A model generated the notes under the pieces. The model was not told the DNA's origin. It saw only the letters and a list, made by a program, of their open reading frames with translations, and searched no databases. A DNA stretch of 64,000 nucleotides from an uncultured Dorea sp. (GTDB taxonomy: Bacteria; Bacillota; Clostridia; Lachnospirales; Lachnospiraceae): positions 1 to 64,000 of the forward strand of contig CAJUFA010000008.1 in NCBI GenBank assembly GCA_910585725.1. The letters run 5' to 3'. This document shows, piece by piece, positions 51,455 through 60,695 of this stretch. The position numbers and the translations under genes were made by a program. Position 1 is the stretch's first letter; each line of letters begins with the position of its first letter.

Positions 51455-52279
51455 CTATTCGAATAACCTCTCAAGCCATGCGTCCGCCAGTTCGATCCAT
51501 CTCGCGCACTCTGCCTGAATTCCCTGGCCGTTCTCGCGCTCCACAACAGGACTTGCAAGACTCAAACCATGCTCTCCCTCCGGAAAGATATGAAGTTCGG
51601 CCGGGATTCCCTCCCTGTGAAGCTTCGCCGTCAGCATCAGGGAATTCTCCACCGGCACCGCACTATCTTCCATGGTATGCCAGATAAAACAAGGCGGCAT
51701 CGCCTTTGTCACCTGCTTCTCGACCGACACCTTTTCTGCCTGCGCTTCGTAATCTTCCCCCAAAAGACTCTTAAAACTTCCCATATGCGCATATTCCGGA
51801 TCCGCGGTAATCACCGGATAACTCAACATGATTCCTCTCGGCTTTCCTGCTCCTTCCTGTCCTTTCGCTCCTGCCTGCAGGAAATCCTGATTCCAGAAAG
51901 CGCCGTAACAAGCGGCAAGATGTCCTCCCGCCGAAGATCCCTGTACCACGATCCGTTCCATATCCACATTCCATGCTCCGGCATTCTCCCGGATAATCCC
52001 GAATGCCTGTCCGACTTCCAATACCTGTACCGGGAATCGGACCGGAGCAACAGAATATCGCAGCACACACGCATGGTATCCCCTGCTCAAGAAATGCAGC
52101 GCCGTAGGCTCTCCCTCCCGGTAACTGGTTCGTTCATATCCGCCTCCCGGACAAATTAAAATCAACGGACGCTTCTTCACCTTAAGACTCCCGTCATGCG
52201 GAGTATCCTGGATATAGACCTGAAGCCGCGCATACTCCGCTGACCCATCTGCCTGTATCGGTATCTCTTTGTAGATCAT
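51455..52279 (-). CDS. Alpha/beta-hydrolase, acetyl-esterase-like
   Basis: A 274-residue serine hydrolase. CPGGGYERTSYREGE is the HGGG-type oxyanion motif, VVQGSSAGGHLAACYG holds the nucleophile Ser, and the HTMEDSAVPVENS (Asp) and FPEGEHGLSLA (His) segments complete the triad. It resembles cytoplasmic acetylxylan/carbohydrate acetyl-esterases. No signal peptide. I chose the ATG at 52279, with AAAGGGG 7 bases upstream. The extended frame to 52411 has no homology. The natural substrate is unknown. Confidence 0.85.
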   Translation of the reverse strand: MIYKEIPIQADGSAEYARLQVYIQDTPHDGSLKVKKRPLILICPGGGYERTSYREGEPTALHFLSRGYHACVLRYSVAPVRFPVQVLEVGQAFGIIRENAGAWNVDMERIVVQGSSAGGHLAACYGAFWNQDFLQAGAKGQEGAGKPRGIMLSYPVITADPEYAHMGSFKSLLGEDYEAQAEKVSVEKQVTKAMPPCFIWHTMEDSAVPVENSLMLTAKLHREGIPAELHIFPEGEHGLSLASPVVERENGQGIQAECARWIELADAWLERLFE

Positions 52280-52491
52280 AGTATATCCCCTTTCGATCTC
52301 GAAAAATACAGACGACAATGCTCCATCTACATTTTCCTGTAATGTGGATCGGTACACTGATACAAAGTCGCCCAAATTCCCGGATAACAGTACCAGCCCT
52401 TTATTCCACAAGGATAATTATACAATACTTAAGAATATTTGAAAATATACTTTCATAAAAAAGACACAAATCAATAATTCAAGTGCAAATT

Positions 52492-53058
52492 TTATTTCGA
52501 GTGATCACCGGACAAAAAGCACCCTTCTTCATGCGAATAGATTACTCCAACCGCCTGCAGATAAGCATAGATAATCGTCGTCCCGACGAACTTCATGCCT
52601 CGTTTCTTTAAATCCTTCGATATAGCGTCCGAAAGATCAGAATATGTCTTGTCATTCTCATAGATTATCTCTCCTTTTGTCCAATGCCAGAGATATTTAG
52701 AAAAACTGCCGAACTCCTGCTGAATCTTGCGAAATACCTTTCCGTTCGATACCGTCGCCTGGATCTTACGCTTATTTCGGATAATCTTCGGGTTCTCCCT
52801 GAGTCTTTCTATATCATCCTCGTTATAGGCGCATACTTTTTCCAGATCAAAGTGATCGAAAGCCCTCCGAAAATCTTCCCTCTTATTCAATACACATTCC
52901 CACGACAGACCGGCCTGAAAACCTTCCAACACCAGCATCTCAAACAATTTGTGGTCGTCGTAGACCGGGACGCCCCATTCTTTATCATGATAATGAATAT
53001 ACGTTTCATTCTTTGGGTTCGCCCAGCGGCATCTTATTTTCCCGTCTTCCCATTCCAT
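52492..53058 (-). CDS. tag: DNA-3-methyladenine glycosylase I
   Basis: A 188-residue base-excision repair enzyme removing 3-methyladenine. RCRWANPKNETYIHYHDKEW at the N-terminus carries the Cys and His zinc ligands, with EMLVLEGFQAGLSW and the C-terminal FVGTTIIYAYLQAVGVI and HEEGC ligands of the Tag family. Normal length. It stands alone after the tpiA terminator, with a 280-base upstream gap that contains that terminator. Confidence 0.94.
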   Translation of the reverse strand: MEWEDGKIRCRWANPKNETYIHYHDKEWGVPVYDDHKLFEMLVLEGFQAGLSWECVLNKREDFRRAFDHFDLEKVCAYNEDDIERLRENPKIIRNKRKIQATVSNGKVFRKIQQEFGSFSKYLWHWTKGEIIYENDKTYSDLSDAISKDLKKRGMKFVGTTIIYAYLQAVGVIYSHEEGCFLSGDHSK

Positions 53059-53249
53059 AATCCCATCGGCTCCTTATCTTATAATATATTGTCCATGCAC
53101 GTAAACCGCACTGTCCGGCGATATCCTCCCGGTTATTTCCATTCCTTACTGTACCTTTTCTGACATTTTCATTATATCAACAGGTGATTTTAGTGTAAAG
53201 CCTTTATCCGTTTCCTTTATGGAGTCCTTTATGAAACTGAGACTCATAT

Positions 53250-53289
53250 AAAAAAGGGCATCAAAGGATTCTAATTCCTTTCATACCCT
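53250..53289 (-). terminator. Intrinsic terminator after tpiA
   Basis: On the minus strand AGGGTATGAAAGGA and TCCTTTGATGCCCT pair as a 14-bp stem with one mismatch and one G-U pair around a 7-base loop, followed by six T. It lies 50 bases after the tpiA stop. Confidence 0.85.
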
Positions 53290-53338
53290 ATTTTACTGAT
53301 TTTTTACTGTCAGATTTTTTGAAAATTCTTATTATTTA

Positions 53339-54088
53339 TTATTTATAATTTACAATCTTACCGAAATCAGCCTTCAAAGAAGCGCCGCCTACAAGACCGC
53401 CGTCGATATCAGCCTGCGCGAACAAATCCGCCGCAGTAGCCGCATTAACGGAACCGCCGTACTGGATACGGATTGCTTCTGCTGTCGCGTCGTCATATAC
53501 CTCTGCGATACAAGCACGGATTCCTGCGCATACTTCCTGCGCCTGCTCTGTTGTCGCAGTCTTACCTGTTCCGATCGCCCAGATCGGCTCATAAGCGATA
53601 ACCGCCGTCTTAGCCTGATCTGCCGTTACATTCTGGAAACCAACCTTAACCTGCTGACGAATAAAGTCCATCGTCACGCCCTGTTCTCTCTGCTCTAATG
53701 TCTCGCCGCAGCACATGATCGGTGTGATACCGTGTTCAAATGCCTTCAGAACCTTTTTGTTCACATCCTCGTTCGTCTCGCCGAAGTATTCTCTTCTCTC
53801 GGAATGTCCAAGAACAACATACTTAACGCCGGCGTCTACCAGCATGTTAGGAGAGATCTCTCCTGTATAAGCGCCGCTCTCCTCAAAGTACATATTCTCA
53901 GCGCCAACCTGGATGTTGGTTCCCTTCGCCGCCTCTACAACCGGAACGATGTCGATTGCAGGTACGCAGAATACTACGTCAACTTCGTCATTTGCTACTA
54001 ATGGTTTTAACTCTTCCACTAAAGCAACCGCCTCGCTTGGAGTCTTGTTCATCTTCCAGTTGCCCGCTATAATTTTCTTTCTTGCCAT
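53339..54088 (-). CDS. tpiA: Triose-phosphate isomerase
   Basis: A 249-residue TIM-barrel enzyme. IAGNWKMNKT (active-site Lys), VVLGHSERREYFGE (His) and VIAYEPIWAIGTGKTAT (catalytic Glu and the mobile loop) are all present. It interconverts dihydroxyacetone phosphate and glyceraldehyde 3-phosphate. The gene follows pgk after a 160-base structured spacer. Confidence 0.97.
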   Translation of the reverse strand: MARKKIIAGNWKMNKTPSEAVALVEELKPLVANDEVDVVFCVPAIDIVPVVEAAKGTNIQVGAENMYFEESGAYTGEISPNMLVDAGVKYVVLGHSERREYFGETNEDVNKKVLKAFEHGITPIMCCGETLEQREQGVTMDFIRQQVKVGFQNVTADQAKTAVIAYEPIWAIGTGKTATTEQAQEVCAGIRACIAEVYDDATAEAIRIQYGGSVNAATAADLFAQADIDGGLVGGASLKADFGKIVNYK

Positions 54089-54128
54089 GATATGGATTCT
54101 CCTTAATTATTGTATTTTTATTAATGAG

Positions 54129-54248
54129 GATACTCCTCACTCTGTTCAGAGTATCTCCCTGAATTCTAGGCTCGGGGAATACCTCGCCAAGTATTCAGGG
54201 ATCGCCTTTGGATGTTCGCACTAGGCTCGATATTACCTCGCCAAGTGC
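54129..54248 (-). repeat. Two tandem structured repeats plus a third hairpin in the pgk-tpiA spacer
   Basis: Directly after the pgk stop the RNA can fold three hairpins. Copies at 54218-54248 and 54160-54197 share the pattern CTTGGCGAGGTA, a short variable loop, then CGAGCCTAG, with outer stems that differ in sequence but still pair (GCACT/AGTGC in one, GAATA/ATTC-type in the other). A third stem (54129-54155, GATACTC/GAGTATC) follows before the tpiA ribosome site. Function is not known. mRNA processing, stability or a regulatory element are options. Confidence 0.65.
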
Positions 54249-55442
54249 TTACTTATCATTAGCTGCCGCTACGCCTGGGAGTTCTTTGCCTTCGAGGAAT
54301 TCGAGGGACGCGCCGCCGCCTGTTGAGATGTGGGTCATCTTATCGCCGTAACCTAACTGGTTAACTGCCGCCGCGGAATCGCCGCCGCCGATGATCGTGG
54401 TAGCTTCCGTATCTGCCAGCGCCTTTGCAACTGCTTCTGTACCGCCTGCAAACTTCGGCATCTCAAAACATCCCATTGGTCCGTTCCATACTACCGTCTT
54501 AGCGTCCTGTACGGCGTCGCAGAAGATCTTCACCGTATCCGGTCCGATATCAAGCCCCTGCCATCCGTCCGGGATCTCGCCTGCTTTTACTACTTTACTG
54601 TTCGCGTCGTTGGAGAAATCATCCGCGATCATGGTATCAACAGGAAGCAGTAATTTCACTCCCTTTTCCTCCGCTTTCTTTAACATATTCAACGCATACT
54701 CACAATAATCAGCTTCCAAAAGCGATTTGCCGACACTGCCGCCCTGCGCCTTGGAGAAAGTATAAGACATTCCGCCGCCGATAATCAGAGTGTCTACTTT
54801 ATCAAGCAGATTCTCGATTACGGAAATCTTGCTGGATACCTTTGCCCCGCCAAGGATCGCTACGAACGGTCTCTCCGGATTATTTACAGCGTTTCCAAGG
54901 AAATCAATTTCCTTCTGCATTAAGTAACCGACTGCCGCCGTATCAACGAACTGTGTCACGCCCACATTAGAGCAGTGCGCACGGTGCGCGGTACCAAACG
55001 CGTCGTTTACAAATACGTCGCAAAGAGAAGCAAGTTCTTTGCTGAAAGCCTCGCCGTTCTTCGTCTCTTCGATTCTGTAACGTGTATTCTCAAGAAGTAC
55101 TACGTCTCCGTCCTGCATAGCGGCTGCCGCAGCCTTTGCATTCTCGCCTACAACCTCGGCGTCCGCGGCAAATTTTACTTCCTGTCCAAGAAGCTCGGAC
55201 AGACGCTTTGCTACCGGCGCAAGAGATAATTCCGGCTTCGGCTCTCCCTTCGGCTTTCCGAGATGTGAGCAAAGAATGATCCTGCCGCCGTCGGCGATCA
55301 GCTTCTTAATCGTAGGAAGCGCCGCAACAAGACGATTCTCGTCCGTAATCTTTCCGTCAATAAGCGGTACGTTAAAATCGCATCTTACCAACACTTTCTG
55401 GCCTTTTACATTGATATCATCTACTGATTTTTTATTAAGCAT
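54249..55442 (-). CDS. pgk: Phosphoglycerate kinase
   Basis: A 397-residue two-domain enzyme transferring phosphate from 1,3-bisphosphoglycerate to ADP. KVLVRCDFNVPL is the family signature. CSHLGKPKG, the GGAKVSSKISVIENLL hinge area and the C-terminal TIIGGGDSAAAVNQLG nucleotide loop are present. It follows gap after a terminator, and is followed by the repeats at 54129-54248 and tpiA. Confidence 0.97.
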   Translation of the reverse strand: MLNKKSVDDINVKGQKVLVRCDFNVPLIDGKITDENRLVAALPTIKKLIADGGRIILCSHLGKPKGEPKPELSLAPVAKRLSELLGQEVKFAADAEVVGENAKAAAAAMQDGDVVLLENTRYRIEETKNGEAFSKELASLCDVFVNDAFGTAHRAHCSNVGVTQFVDTAAVGYLMQKEIDFLGNAVNNPERPFVAILGGAKVSSKISVIENLLDKVDTLIIGGGMSYTFSKAQGGSVGKSLLEADYCEYALNMLKKAEEKGVKLLLPVDTMIADDFSNDANSKVVKAGEIPDGWQGLDIGPDTVKIFCDAVQDAKTVVWNGPMGCFEMPKFAGGTEAVAKALADTEATTIIGGGDSAAAVNQLGYGDKMTHISTGGGASLEFLEGKELPGVAAANDK

Positions 55443-55509
55443 GTAGATATTTCCCCTTTCAGATTTATAGATATTCTGCCATTGGCAGTTTTTCGCACAG
55501 CATATACCG

Positions 55510-55540
55510 AAAAAGGTCCGGTCCTTTCTCAGACCGGACC
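55510..55540 (-). terminator. Intrinsic terminator between gap and pgk
   Basis: On the minus strand GGTCCGGTC and GACCGGACC form a perfect 9-bp GC-rich stem with an 8-base loop, followed by TTTTT. It lies 17 bases after the gap stop, so gap may be expressed more strongly than pgk-tpiA. Confidence 0.9.
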
Positions 55541-55557
55541 CTTTGGGTATTCCAGAA

Positions 55558-56571
55558 TTATGCTAATTCAGAGAAGTATTTGATTGTTCTTACCATCTGG
55601 CTTGTGTAAGAGTTCTCATTGTCATACCATGATACAACCTGAACCTCTGTTGTGCCGTCGCCTACCGGCAGAGCCATTGTCTGTGTAGCGTCAAACAATG
55701 AGCCATATCTCATACCTACGATATCGCTGGATACGATCTCGTCTGTATTGTATCCGAAGGACTCGTTAGAAGCAGCTTTCATAGCCTCGTTGATCTGATC
55801 TACTGTTACTTCGCCTTCAACAACTGCTGTTAAGATTGTCGTTGATCCTGTAGGAGTAGGAATTCTCTGAGCAGCTCCGATCAGCTTGCCGTTCAGTTCA
55901 GGAATAACAAGACCGATAGCCTTAGCCGCGCCTGTACTGTTAGGTACGATATTCACTGCCGCTGCACGTGATCTTCTTAAATCACCTTTTCTCTGCGGTC
56001 CGTCAAGAGTCATCTGATCGCCTGTGTAAGCATGGATTGTACACATAATACCTGACTTAATAGCTGCAAGGTCGTTAAGAGCCTTAGCCATAGGAGCCAG
56101 ACAGTTTGTTGTACAGGAAGCTGCGGAGATAACGGTATCTTCTGCTGTCAGCTTGTCATGATTTACATTGTAAACGATAGTAGGAAGATCATTTCCTGCC
56201 GGTGCGGAAATAACAACTTTTCTTGCACCTGCTTTAACATGTGCGGAAGCTTTCTCTTTAGATGTGTAGAAACCTGTACACTCAAGAACAACGTCTACCT
56301 TAAGCTCTCCCCATGGAAGTTCTTCAGCATTAGCCTTTGCATAAATCTTAATCTCTTTGCCGTCAACAATGATAGAGTCCTCTGTCGCCTCTACCTTGTC
56401 ACATAAAGCGTATCTGCCCTGTGATGAGTCATACTTTAACAGGTGTGCAAGCATCTTTGGGGATGTCAAATCGTTGATTGCTACAACCTCATATCCCTCT
56501 GCTCCAAACATCTGTCTGAATGCAAGACGTCCGATACGTCCGAATCCATTGATCGCTACTTTTACTGCCAT
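55558..56571 (-). CDS. gap: Glyceraldehyde-3-phosphate dehydrogenase
   Basis: A 337-residue NAD-dependent enzyme of glycolysis. VAINGFGRIGRLAFRQM is the NAD site and SAASCTTNCLAPMAKAL holds the catalytic Cys. The C-terminal SWYDNENSYTSQMVRT is conserved. Preceded by AGGAGG and its own promoter (56668-56696). Confidence 0.97.
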   Translation of the reverse strand: MAVKVAINGFGRIGRLAFRQMFGAEGYEVVAINDLTSPKMLAHLLKYDSSQGRYALCDKVEATEDSIIVDGKEIKIYAKANAEELPWGELKVDVVLECTGFYTSKEKASAHVKAGARKVVISAPAGNDLPTIVYNVNHDKLTAEDTVISAASCTTNCLAPMAKALNDLAAIKSGIMCTIHAYTGDQMTLDGPQRKGDLRRSRAAAVNIVPNSTGAAKAIGLVIPELNGKLIGAAQRIPTPTGSTTILTAVVEGEVTVDQINEAMKAASNESFGYNTDEIVSSDIVGMRYGSLFDATQTMALPVGDGTTEVQVVSWYDNENSYTSQMVRTIKYFSELA

Positions 56572-56873
56572 GATTAATTCCTCCTAAAGTTTGTATTAAC
56601 TGTTTACGCAGTCACTTGATATTGAAGTATTTAACCCTGATTGTTAAATAATCCTCAACTGGTAATAATTGTACTAAATCTGATAATAAAATTCAAGTGC
56701 TTTTCCAATTTTTATATAACTTGATGAAAAATATATCCCATTACTATCCAATCTGCCGAGTTCACTGCCGCGCTGTTACCGATGAACTCTGCACCCGCTG
56801 TCTGCGTCGGACGCGCGCTTTACGAAGACTTGCCAAACAATTTATCCCCACATTGTATATACGCTCCCGGAAA
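56572..56873. other. deoB-gap intergenic region
   Basis: A 302-base spacer. The gap-proximal part holds the promoter at 56668-56696 and a 95-base leader. In the remaining 177 bases after the deoB stop I see no convincing terminator, gene or repeat. A 61-codon plus-strand frame there has no recognisable features. Confidence 0.6.
56668..56696 (-). promoter_or_regulatory. gap promoter
   Basis: On the minus strand TTGAAT (56696-56691), a 17-base spacer and TACAAT (56673-56668), about 97 bases before the gap start. Confidence 0.7.
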
Positions 56874-58061
56874 CTACTGTAAATAGCCTAAAAGCGACTT
56901 TCCGATAGTATGTTCCGGCATCTGCACGCCAAAGTTTTCCGCCGCCGTAGCGCCGATCACGGCAAACGTCTCCTGCTCCGGCAGTCTTCCCCCCTCCTTC
57001 ATGGAGGTTGAATACGCAAGAAACGGAACCTTTTCTCTCGTATGATCCGTCCCTATATAGGTCGGATCCGTCCCATGATCCGCGGAAATGATCAAAAGAT
57101 CGTCCTTCCGGAGGAGTTTAAGCATATTACCCAGGTTCTCATCAAATTTCTCAAGCTCGTCCCGATACCCCTGCGGGTTCCTTCTGTGTCCCCATTTTGC
57201 GTCGAAATCCACAAGATTTACAAAACACAATCCTTTAAAATCCTTTTTCGCCAGCTCTATTGTCTGCTCCATTCCGTGAACGGAAGATTTGGACTTGTAT
57301 GCTTTTGTAATACCTTCTCCATCGAAGATATCCACGATCTTTCCCACAGAGATCACGTCCAAGCCATCATCCTTCAAAGCATTCAGCGCAGTCTTTCCGG
57401 ATGGCTTCAACGCATAATCGTGACGATTGCTCGTACGTTCAAATTCCCCCTTCTTTCTGCCCACATATGGCCGCGCGATAACACGTCCCACCTTCCATTC
57501 CTCTTTCATCGTCAATTCCCGGGCAATTTCACAGCAGCGATATAATTCCTGCAGATCGAAAGTTTCTTCATTTCCGCAGATCTGAAGCACAGAATCTGCC
57601 GACGTATATACAATCATATGGCCGGTAGCGATCTCCTCTTCCCCAAGTTCCTCAATAATCTGCGTTCCGCTGGCGCTCTTATTCCCAATAACCTTGTGCC
57701 CGGTACGCCGTTCCAGCTCGTCGATAAGCTCCTGCGGAAATCCATGCTCCGTGAACGTCTGAAAAGGCTGCTCCGTCTTGATACCCATCATCTCCCAATG
57801 CCCGGTCATCGTATCCTTTCCGCTGCTCGCCTCCCTGAGCGCCGCCTGATAGCCAAGGGGGCTTTCTACCGCCTCAACCTGCTTTAAGGATGTAAGATTT
57901 GCCAGCCCTAATTTCTGCAGATTCGGAATATTGAACGTATCCACCGCTTCTGAAATATGCCCCAACGTATTCACTCCGATATCGCCAAACTTCTCGCTGT
58001 CCGGCATCGCCCCGATCCCCAGCGAATCAATCACGATTACAAAAATACGCTTATACCGCAT
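56874..58061 (-). CDS. deoB: Phosphopentomutase
   Basis: A 395-residue metalloenzyme of the alkaline phosphatase superfamily interconverting ribose 1- and 5-phosphate. FVIVIDSLGIGAMPDSEKFG begins the fold, GKDTMTGHWEMMG contains the phosphorylated Thr, and LLIISADHGTDPTYIGTDHTR the C-terminal metal ligands. It works in nucleoside salvage. Confidence 0.95.
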   Translation of the reverse strand: MRYKRIFVIVIDSLGIGAMPDSEKFGDIGVNTLGHISEAVDTFNIPNLQKLGLANLTSLKQVEAVESPLGYQAALREASSGKDTMTGHWEMMGIKTEQPFQTFTEHGFPQELIDELERRTGHKVIGNKSASGTQIIEELGEEEIATGHMIVYTSADSVLQICGNEETFDLQELYRCCEIARELTMKEEWKVGRVIARPYVGRKKGEFERTSNRHDYALKPSGKTALNALKDDGLDVISVGKIVDIFDGEGITKAYKSKSSVHGMEQTIELAKKDFKGLCFVNLVDFDAKWGHRRNPQGYRDELEKFDENLGNMLKLLRKDDLLIISADHGTDPTYIGTDHTREKVPFLAYSTSMKEGGRLPEQETFAVIGATAAENFGVQMPEHTIGKSLLGYLQ

Positions 58062-58118
58062 CCCTTTACCTCCTGTTCAAATTCTCCCTGTTAAATCTCC
58101 TGGACACCATGTAATCCG

Positions 58119-58919
58119 TTACAGTTTTTTAAATACCGCCCTCCTCTGCACGAACTCCGTATAGTACCGAAACCCGCAGCTTTTTAAGATGTCCGGCGCT
58201 TTATAGAAATCATACGCCACATGCTCCGGTCTGTGGGCGTCCGCCCCAATCGTTATAATCTCGCCCCCCAGTTCCCGATAACGTTTCAGCACATCCGTAT
58301 GCGGATGTGCATACGGAAGTCCGTACTTTAACCCCGCCATATTCAATTCAATACCTTTTCCATGTTCGATCAGATAACGCAGGATCTGATCTATTATATC
58401 CGAAAATCTTGCATAAGAATACTCTTCCTCCCGATGCTTTCCGTAGCGTGTGACATAATCCAAATGTCCCAACACGTCAAAATCCTCTACATTGCGGATA
58501 TCCTCATAGGTTTCGGCAAAAGCTTCCTCATATGCCGCGGCGTCGCTGCGCCCTTCAAAATATTCCTTATAATAGGGATCCCGGGAGTTGATCAAATGCA
58601 CGGAACCAATCACAAAATCAAACGGGGCTTTCCTGACATAATTCCGATAATACTCTCCCAGGTGCGGCTGCAAACCAATCTCCACCCCTATCCGTATCTG
58701 AATCATTTTACGGTACTTTTCCCTCAGTTCTTTCATATCTGCAAAGTACTGCTCTACAGGAAAGGTCCAGATCTTTCCTTCGCATATGTAATCATGATCC
58801 TCATGATCCGTGATACATATAGCGTCCAGTTCTTTTTCGATCGCGCTCTTTATCATTTCCTCCGGTTCCGTATCGGAATCCAGTGAAAACTTCGTATGCA
58901 TATGGCAGTCCGACAGCAT
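58119..58919 (-). CDS. PHP-domain phosphatase (histidinol-phosphatase-like)
   Basis: A 266-residue PHP-family phosphoesterase: DCHMHTKFSLDSD (metal ligands), CITDHEDHDY, a central IGVEIGLQPH, GSVHLINSRDPYY, VLGHLDYVTRYG and a late TIGADAHRPEHV. This is the HisK/HisJ layout, and the histidinol phosphatase role of histidine synthesis is plausible, but no other his gene is nearby, so another phosphate ester may be the substrate. Confidence 0.85.
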   Translation of the reverse strand: MLSDCHMHTKFSLDSDTEPEEMIKSAIEKELDAICITDHEDHDYICEGKIWTFPVEQYFADMKELREKYRKMIQIRIGVEIGLQPHLGEYYRNYVRKAPFDFVIGSVHLINSRDPYYKEYFEGRSDAAAYEEAFAETYEDIRNVEDFDVLGHLDYVTRYGKHREEEYSYARFSDIIDQILRYLIEHGKGIELNMAGLKYGLPYAHPHTDVLKRYRELGGEIITIGADAHRPEHVAYDFYKAPDILKSCGFRYYTEFVQRRAVFKKL

Positions 58920-58948
58920 AATTCAGCCTCCTATCATATCTTTCCAAA

Positions 58949-60130
58949 TCAAATAATTGTTCCGCCTCCAAGCACATGGTCCTTGTCATACAGCACCACC
59001 GCCTGTCCGGGCGTCACTGCGCGCTGCGCCTCTTCAAATACGCACAGAATCTCATCTTCTCCTGTCTTCTCTACCGTACACCAGGCGCCCTTATGGTTAT
59101 AACGTATCTTCGCCCACACTCTTCTCTTCTCCGGCAGATCTTCCACCGACATAAAATTCACATGATTCGCTCTTACCTTATAAGACATCGATTCCTCACT
59201 GCTGCCGACTACTACTTCATTCGTTTCAGGACGAATCTCAAGAACGAACACCGGATATCCCAACGCCAGACCCAGTCCCTTACGCTGCCCCACCGTATAA
59301 TGAATGATTCCCTTATGCCGACCCACAACCGTACCGTCAGCCAGCACAAAGTTCCCCGGCGCGATCCTTCTTATACCGTCTGCCTCCATTCCGTTATTTC
59401 TGTCGTCCTCTTCCTTGCTCTCCTGTCCGGCGCCTGCCCCCATAATGTCGGGCGCCGCCTTCTTGCATGAACATTCTTGAACATACCTCATAATATAAGA
59501 CGCGTAGTCGCCGTCCGGAACAAAACAGATATCCTGACTGTCCGGTTTATCCGCTACTTGAAGTCCTATATTTTCGGCAAGTTTACGGATCTCATCCTTT
59601 GTATACGCCCCCACCGGCATCAATGTATGGGCAAGCTGCTCTTGAGTCAGATTATAGAGAGCATACGTCTGATCCTTGTCCTTGGTCTGCGAGACGCGAA
59701 GCGCATATCTCCCGCCCGGCAGACGGTCAATCCTTGCGTAATGACCAGTCGCAATATAATCTGCCCCGATTTCCAGGCTTCTCTTAAGAAGCGCCTCCCA
59801 CTTTACATATCGATTACAGGCGATACACGGGTTCGGGGTTCTGCCCTCAAGATATTCTCCCACAAAATAGTCGATTACATTGTTCCTGAATTCCTTCTTA
59901 AAATTCATAACGTAATACGGAATTCCAAGAGCCGCGGCTACCCTCCTGGCATCCTCAACCGCGCTTAACCCGCAGCATCCTCCCTGTTCTTCCAGCTCCA
60001 GTTCTTCCTCCTCCTGCCAGATCTGCATGGTAACGCCAATAACGTCGTATCCCTGTTCTTTTAACAGCCATGCGGCCACGGAAGAATCCACACCCCCTGA
60101 CATCCCGACTACAACTCTCTTTTTATCCAT
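58949..60130 (-). CDS. mnmA: tRNA-specific 2-thiouridylase
   Basis: A 393-residue enzyme that thiolates U34 of tRNA Lys, Glu and Gln. VVVGMSGGVDSSVAAWLL is the ATP-pyrophosphatase loop, PNPCIACNRYVKW and SQDICFVPDGDY hold the two catalytic Cys. Residues about 215-260 contain an insertion (CSCKKAAPDIMGAGAGQE and an acidic run) not usual in the family. I chose the ATG at 60130, which has a GGAGA site. An upstream ATG (60154) has none. It follows nifU, matching a sulfur-relay operon. Confidence 0.93.
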   Translation of the reverse strand: MDKKRVVVGMSGGVDSSVAAWLLKEQGYDVIGVTMQIWQEEEELELEEQGGCCGLSAVEDARRVAAALGIPYYVMNFKKEFRNNVIDYFVGEYLEGRTPNPCIACNRYVKWEALLKRSLEIGADYIATGHYARIDRLPGGRYALRVSQTKDKDQTYALYNLTQEQLAHTLMPVGAYTKDEIRKLAENIGLQVADKPDSQDICFVPDGDYASYIMRYVQECSCKKAAPDIMGAGAGQESKEEDDRNNGMEADGIRRIAPGNFVLADGTVVGRHKGIIHYTVGQRKGLGLALGYPVFVLEIRPETNEVVVGSSEESMSYKVRANHVNFMSVEDLPEKRRVWAKIRYNHKGAWCTVEKTGEDEILCVFEEAQRAVTPGQAVVLYDKDHVLGGGTII

Positions 60131-60181
60131 CTGCTCTCCATATCTATACTGCATTTTTTCTTATATTAAACAAAATATAAT

Positions 60182-60625
60182 CTAATATTCCTCGTCTTCC
60201 TCTTCCTCGCCGTCATGAATATCAGATTTTGGCTTTTCCAGTCCTTCGATCTTGATTCCATGATTTTCCGCATAATCCCACAGCGCCGCGTGGATCGCCT
60301 CTTCCGCCAACAAAGAACAATGCACCTTCACTGGCGGGAGTCCGTCTAAAGCTTCCATAACTGCTTTATTGGTTACCTGAAGCGCGTCGTAGATAGACTT
60401 ACCTTTCACCAGCTCGGTGGCCATACTGCTGGTCGCCACGGCGGCCCCGCATCCGAATGTCTTAAACTTCACGTCCCGGATCATCTGATTCTCGTCTATA
60501 TCCAGATATATCCGCATAATATCCCCGCATTTTGCATTTCCTACCGTTCCTACTCCACTGGCGTTCTCTATCTCTCCTACATTCCTCGGATGCTGAAAAT
60601 GATCCATTACTTTTTCTGTATACAT
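60182..60625 (-). CDS. nifU: Fe-S cluster scaffold protein NifU/IscU
   Basis: A 147-residue scaffold. Three cluster-ligand Cys are in GNAKCGDIM, FKTFGCGAAVATSSM and VHCSLLAEEAIHAA. It accepts sulfur from the cysteine desulfurase encoded just upstream. A C-terminal tail of nearly all Glu/Asp (DGEEEEDEEY) is an addition to the standard domain. Confidence 0.94.
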   Translation of the reverse strand: MYTEKVMDHFQHPRNVGEIENASGVGTVGNAKCGDIMRIYLDIDENQMIRDVKFKTFGCGAAVATSSMATELVKGKSIYDALQVTNKAVMEALDGLPPVKVHCSLLAEEAIHAALWDYAENHGIKIEGLEKPKSDIHDGEEEEDEEY

Positions 60626-60695
60626 TCTTTCTTCCTCCTGGTCTATATCCTACAATCTAAAAACTACATTCTTTATCTGCGCGCCGGTATAACAA

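Noticed and set aside
56697..56882. 61-codon plus-strand frame beside deoB and gap
   Set aside because: It runs over the gap promoter region and the end of deoB, has no ribosome site that stands out, and shows no recognisable motif.
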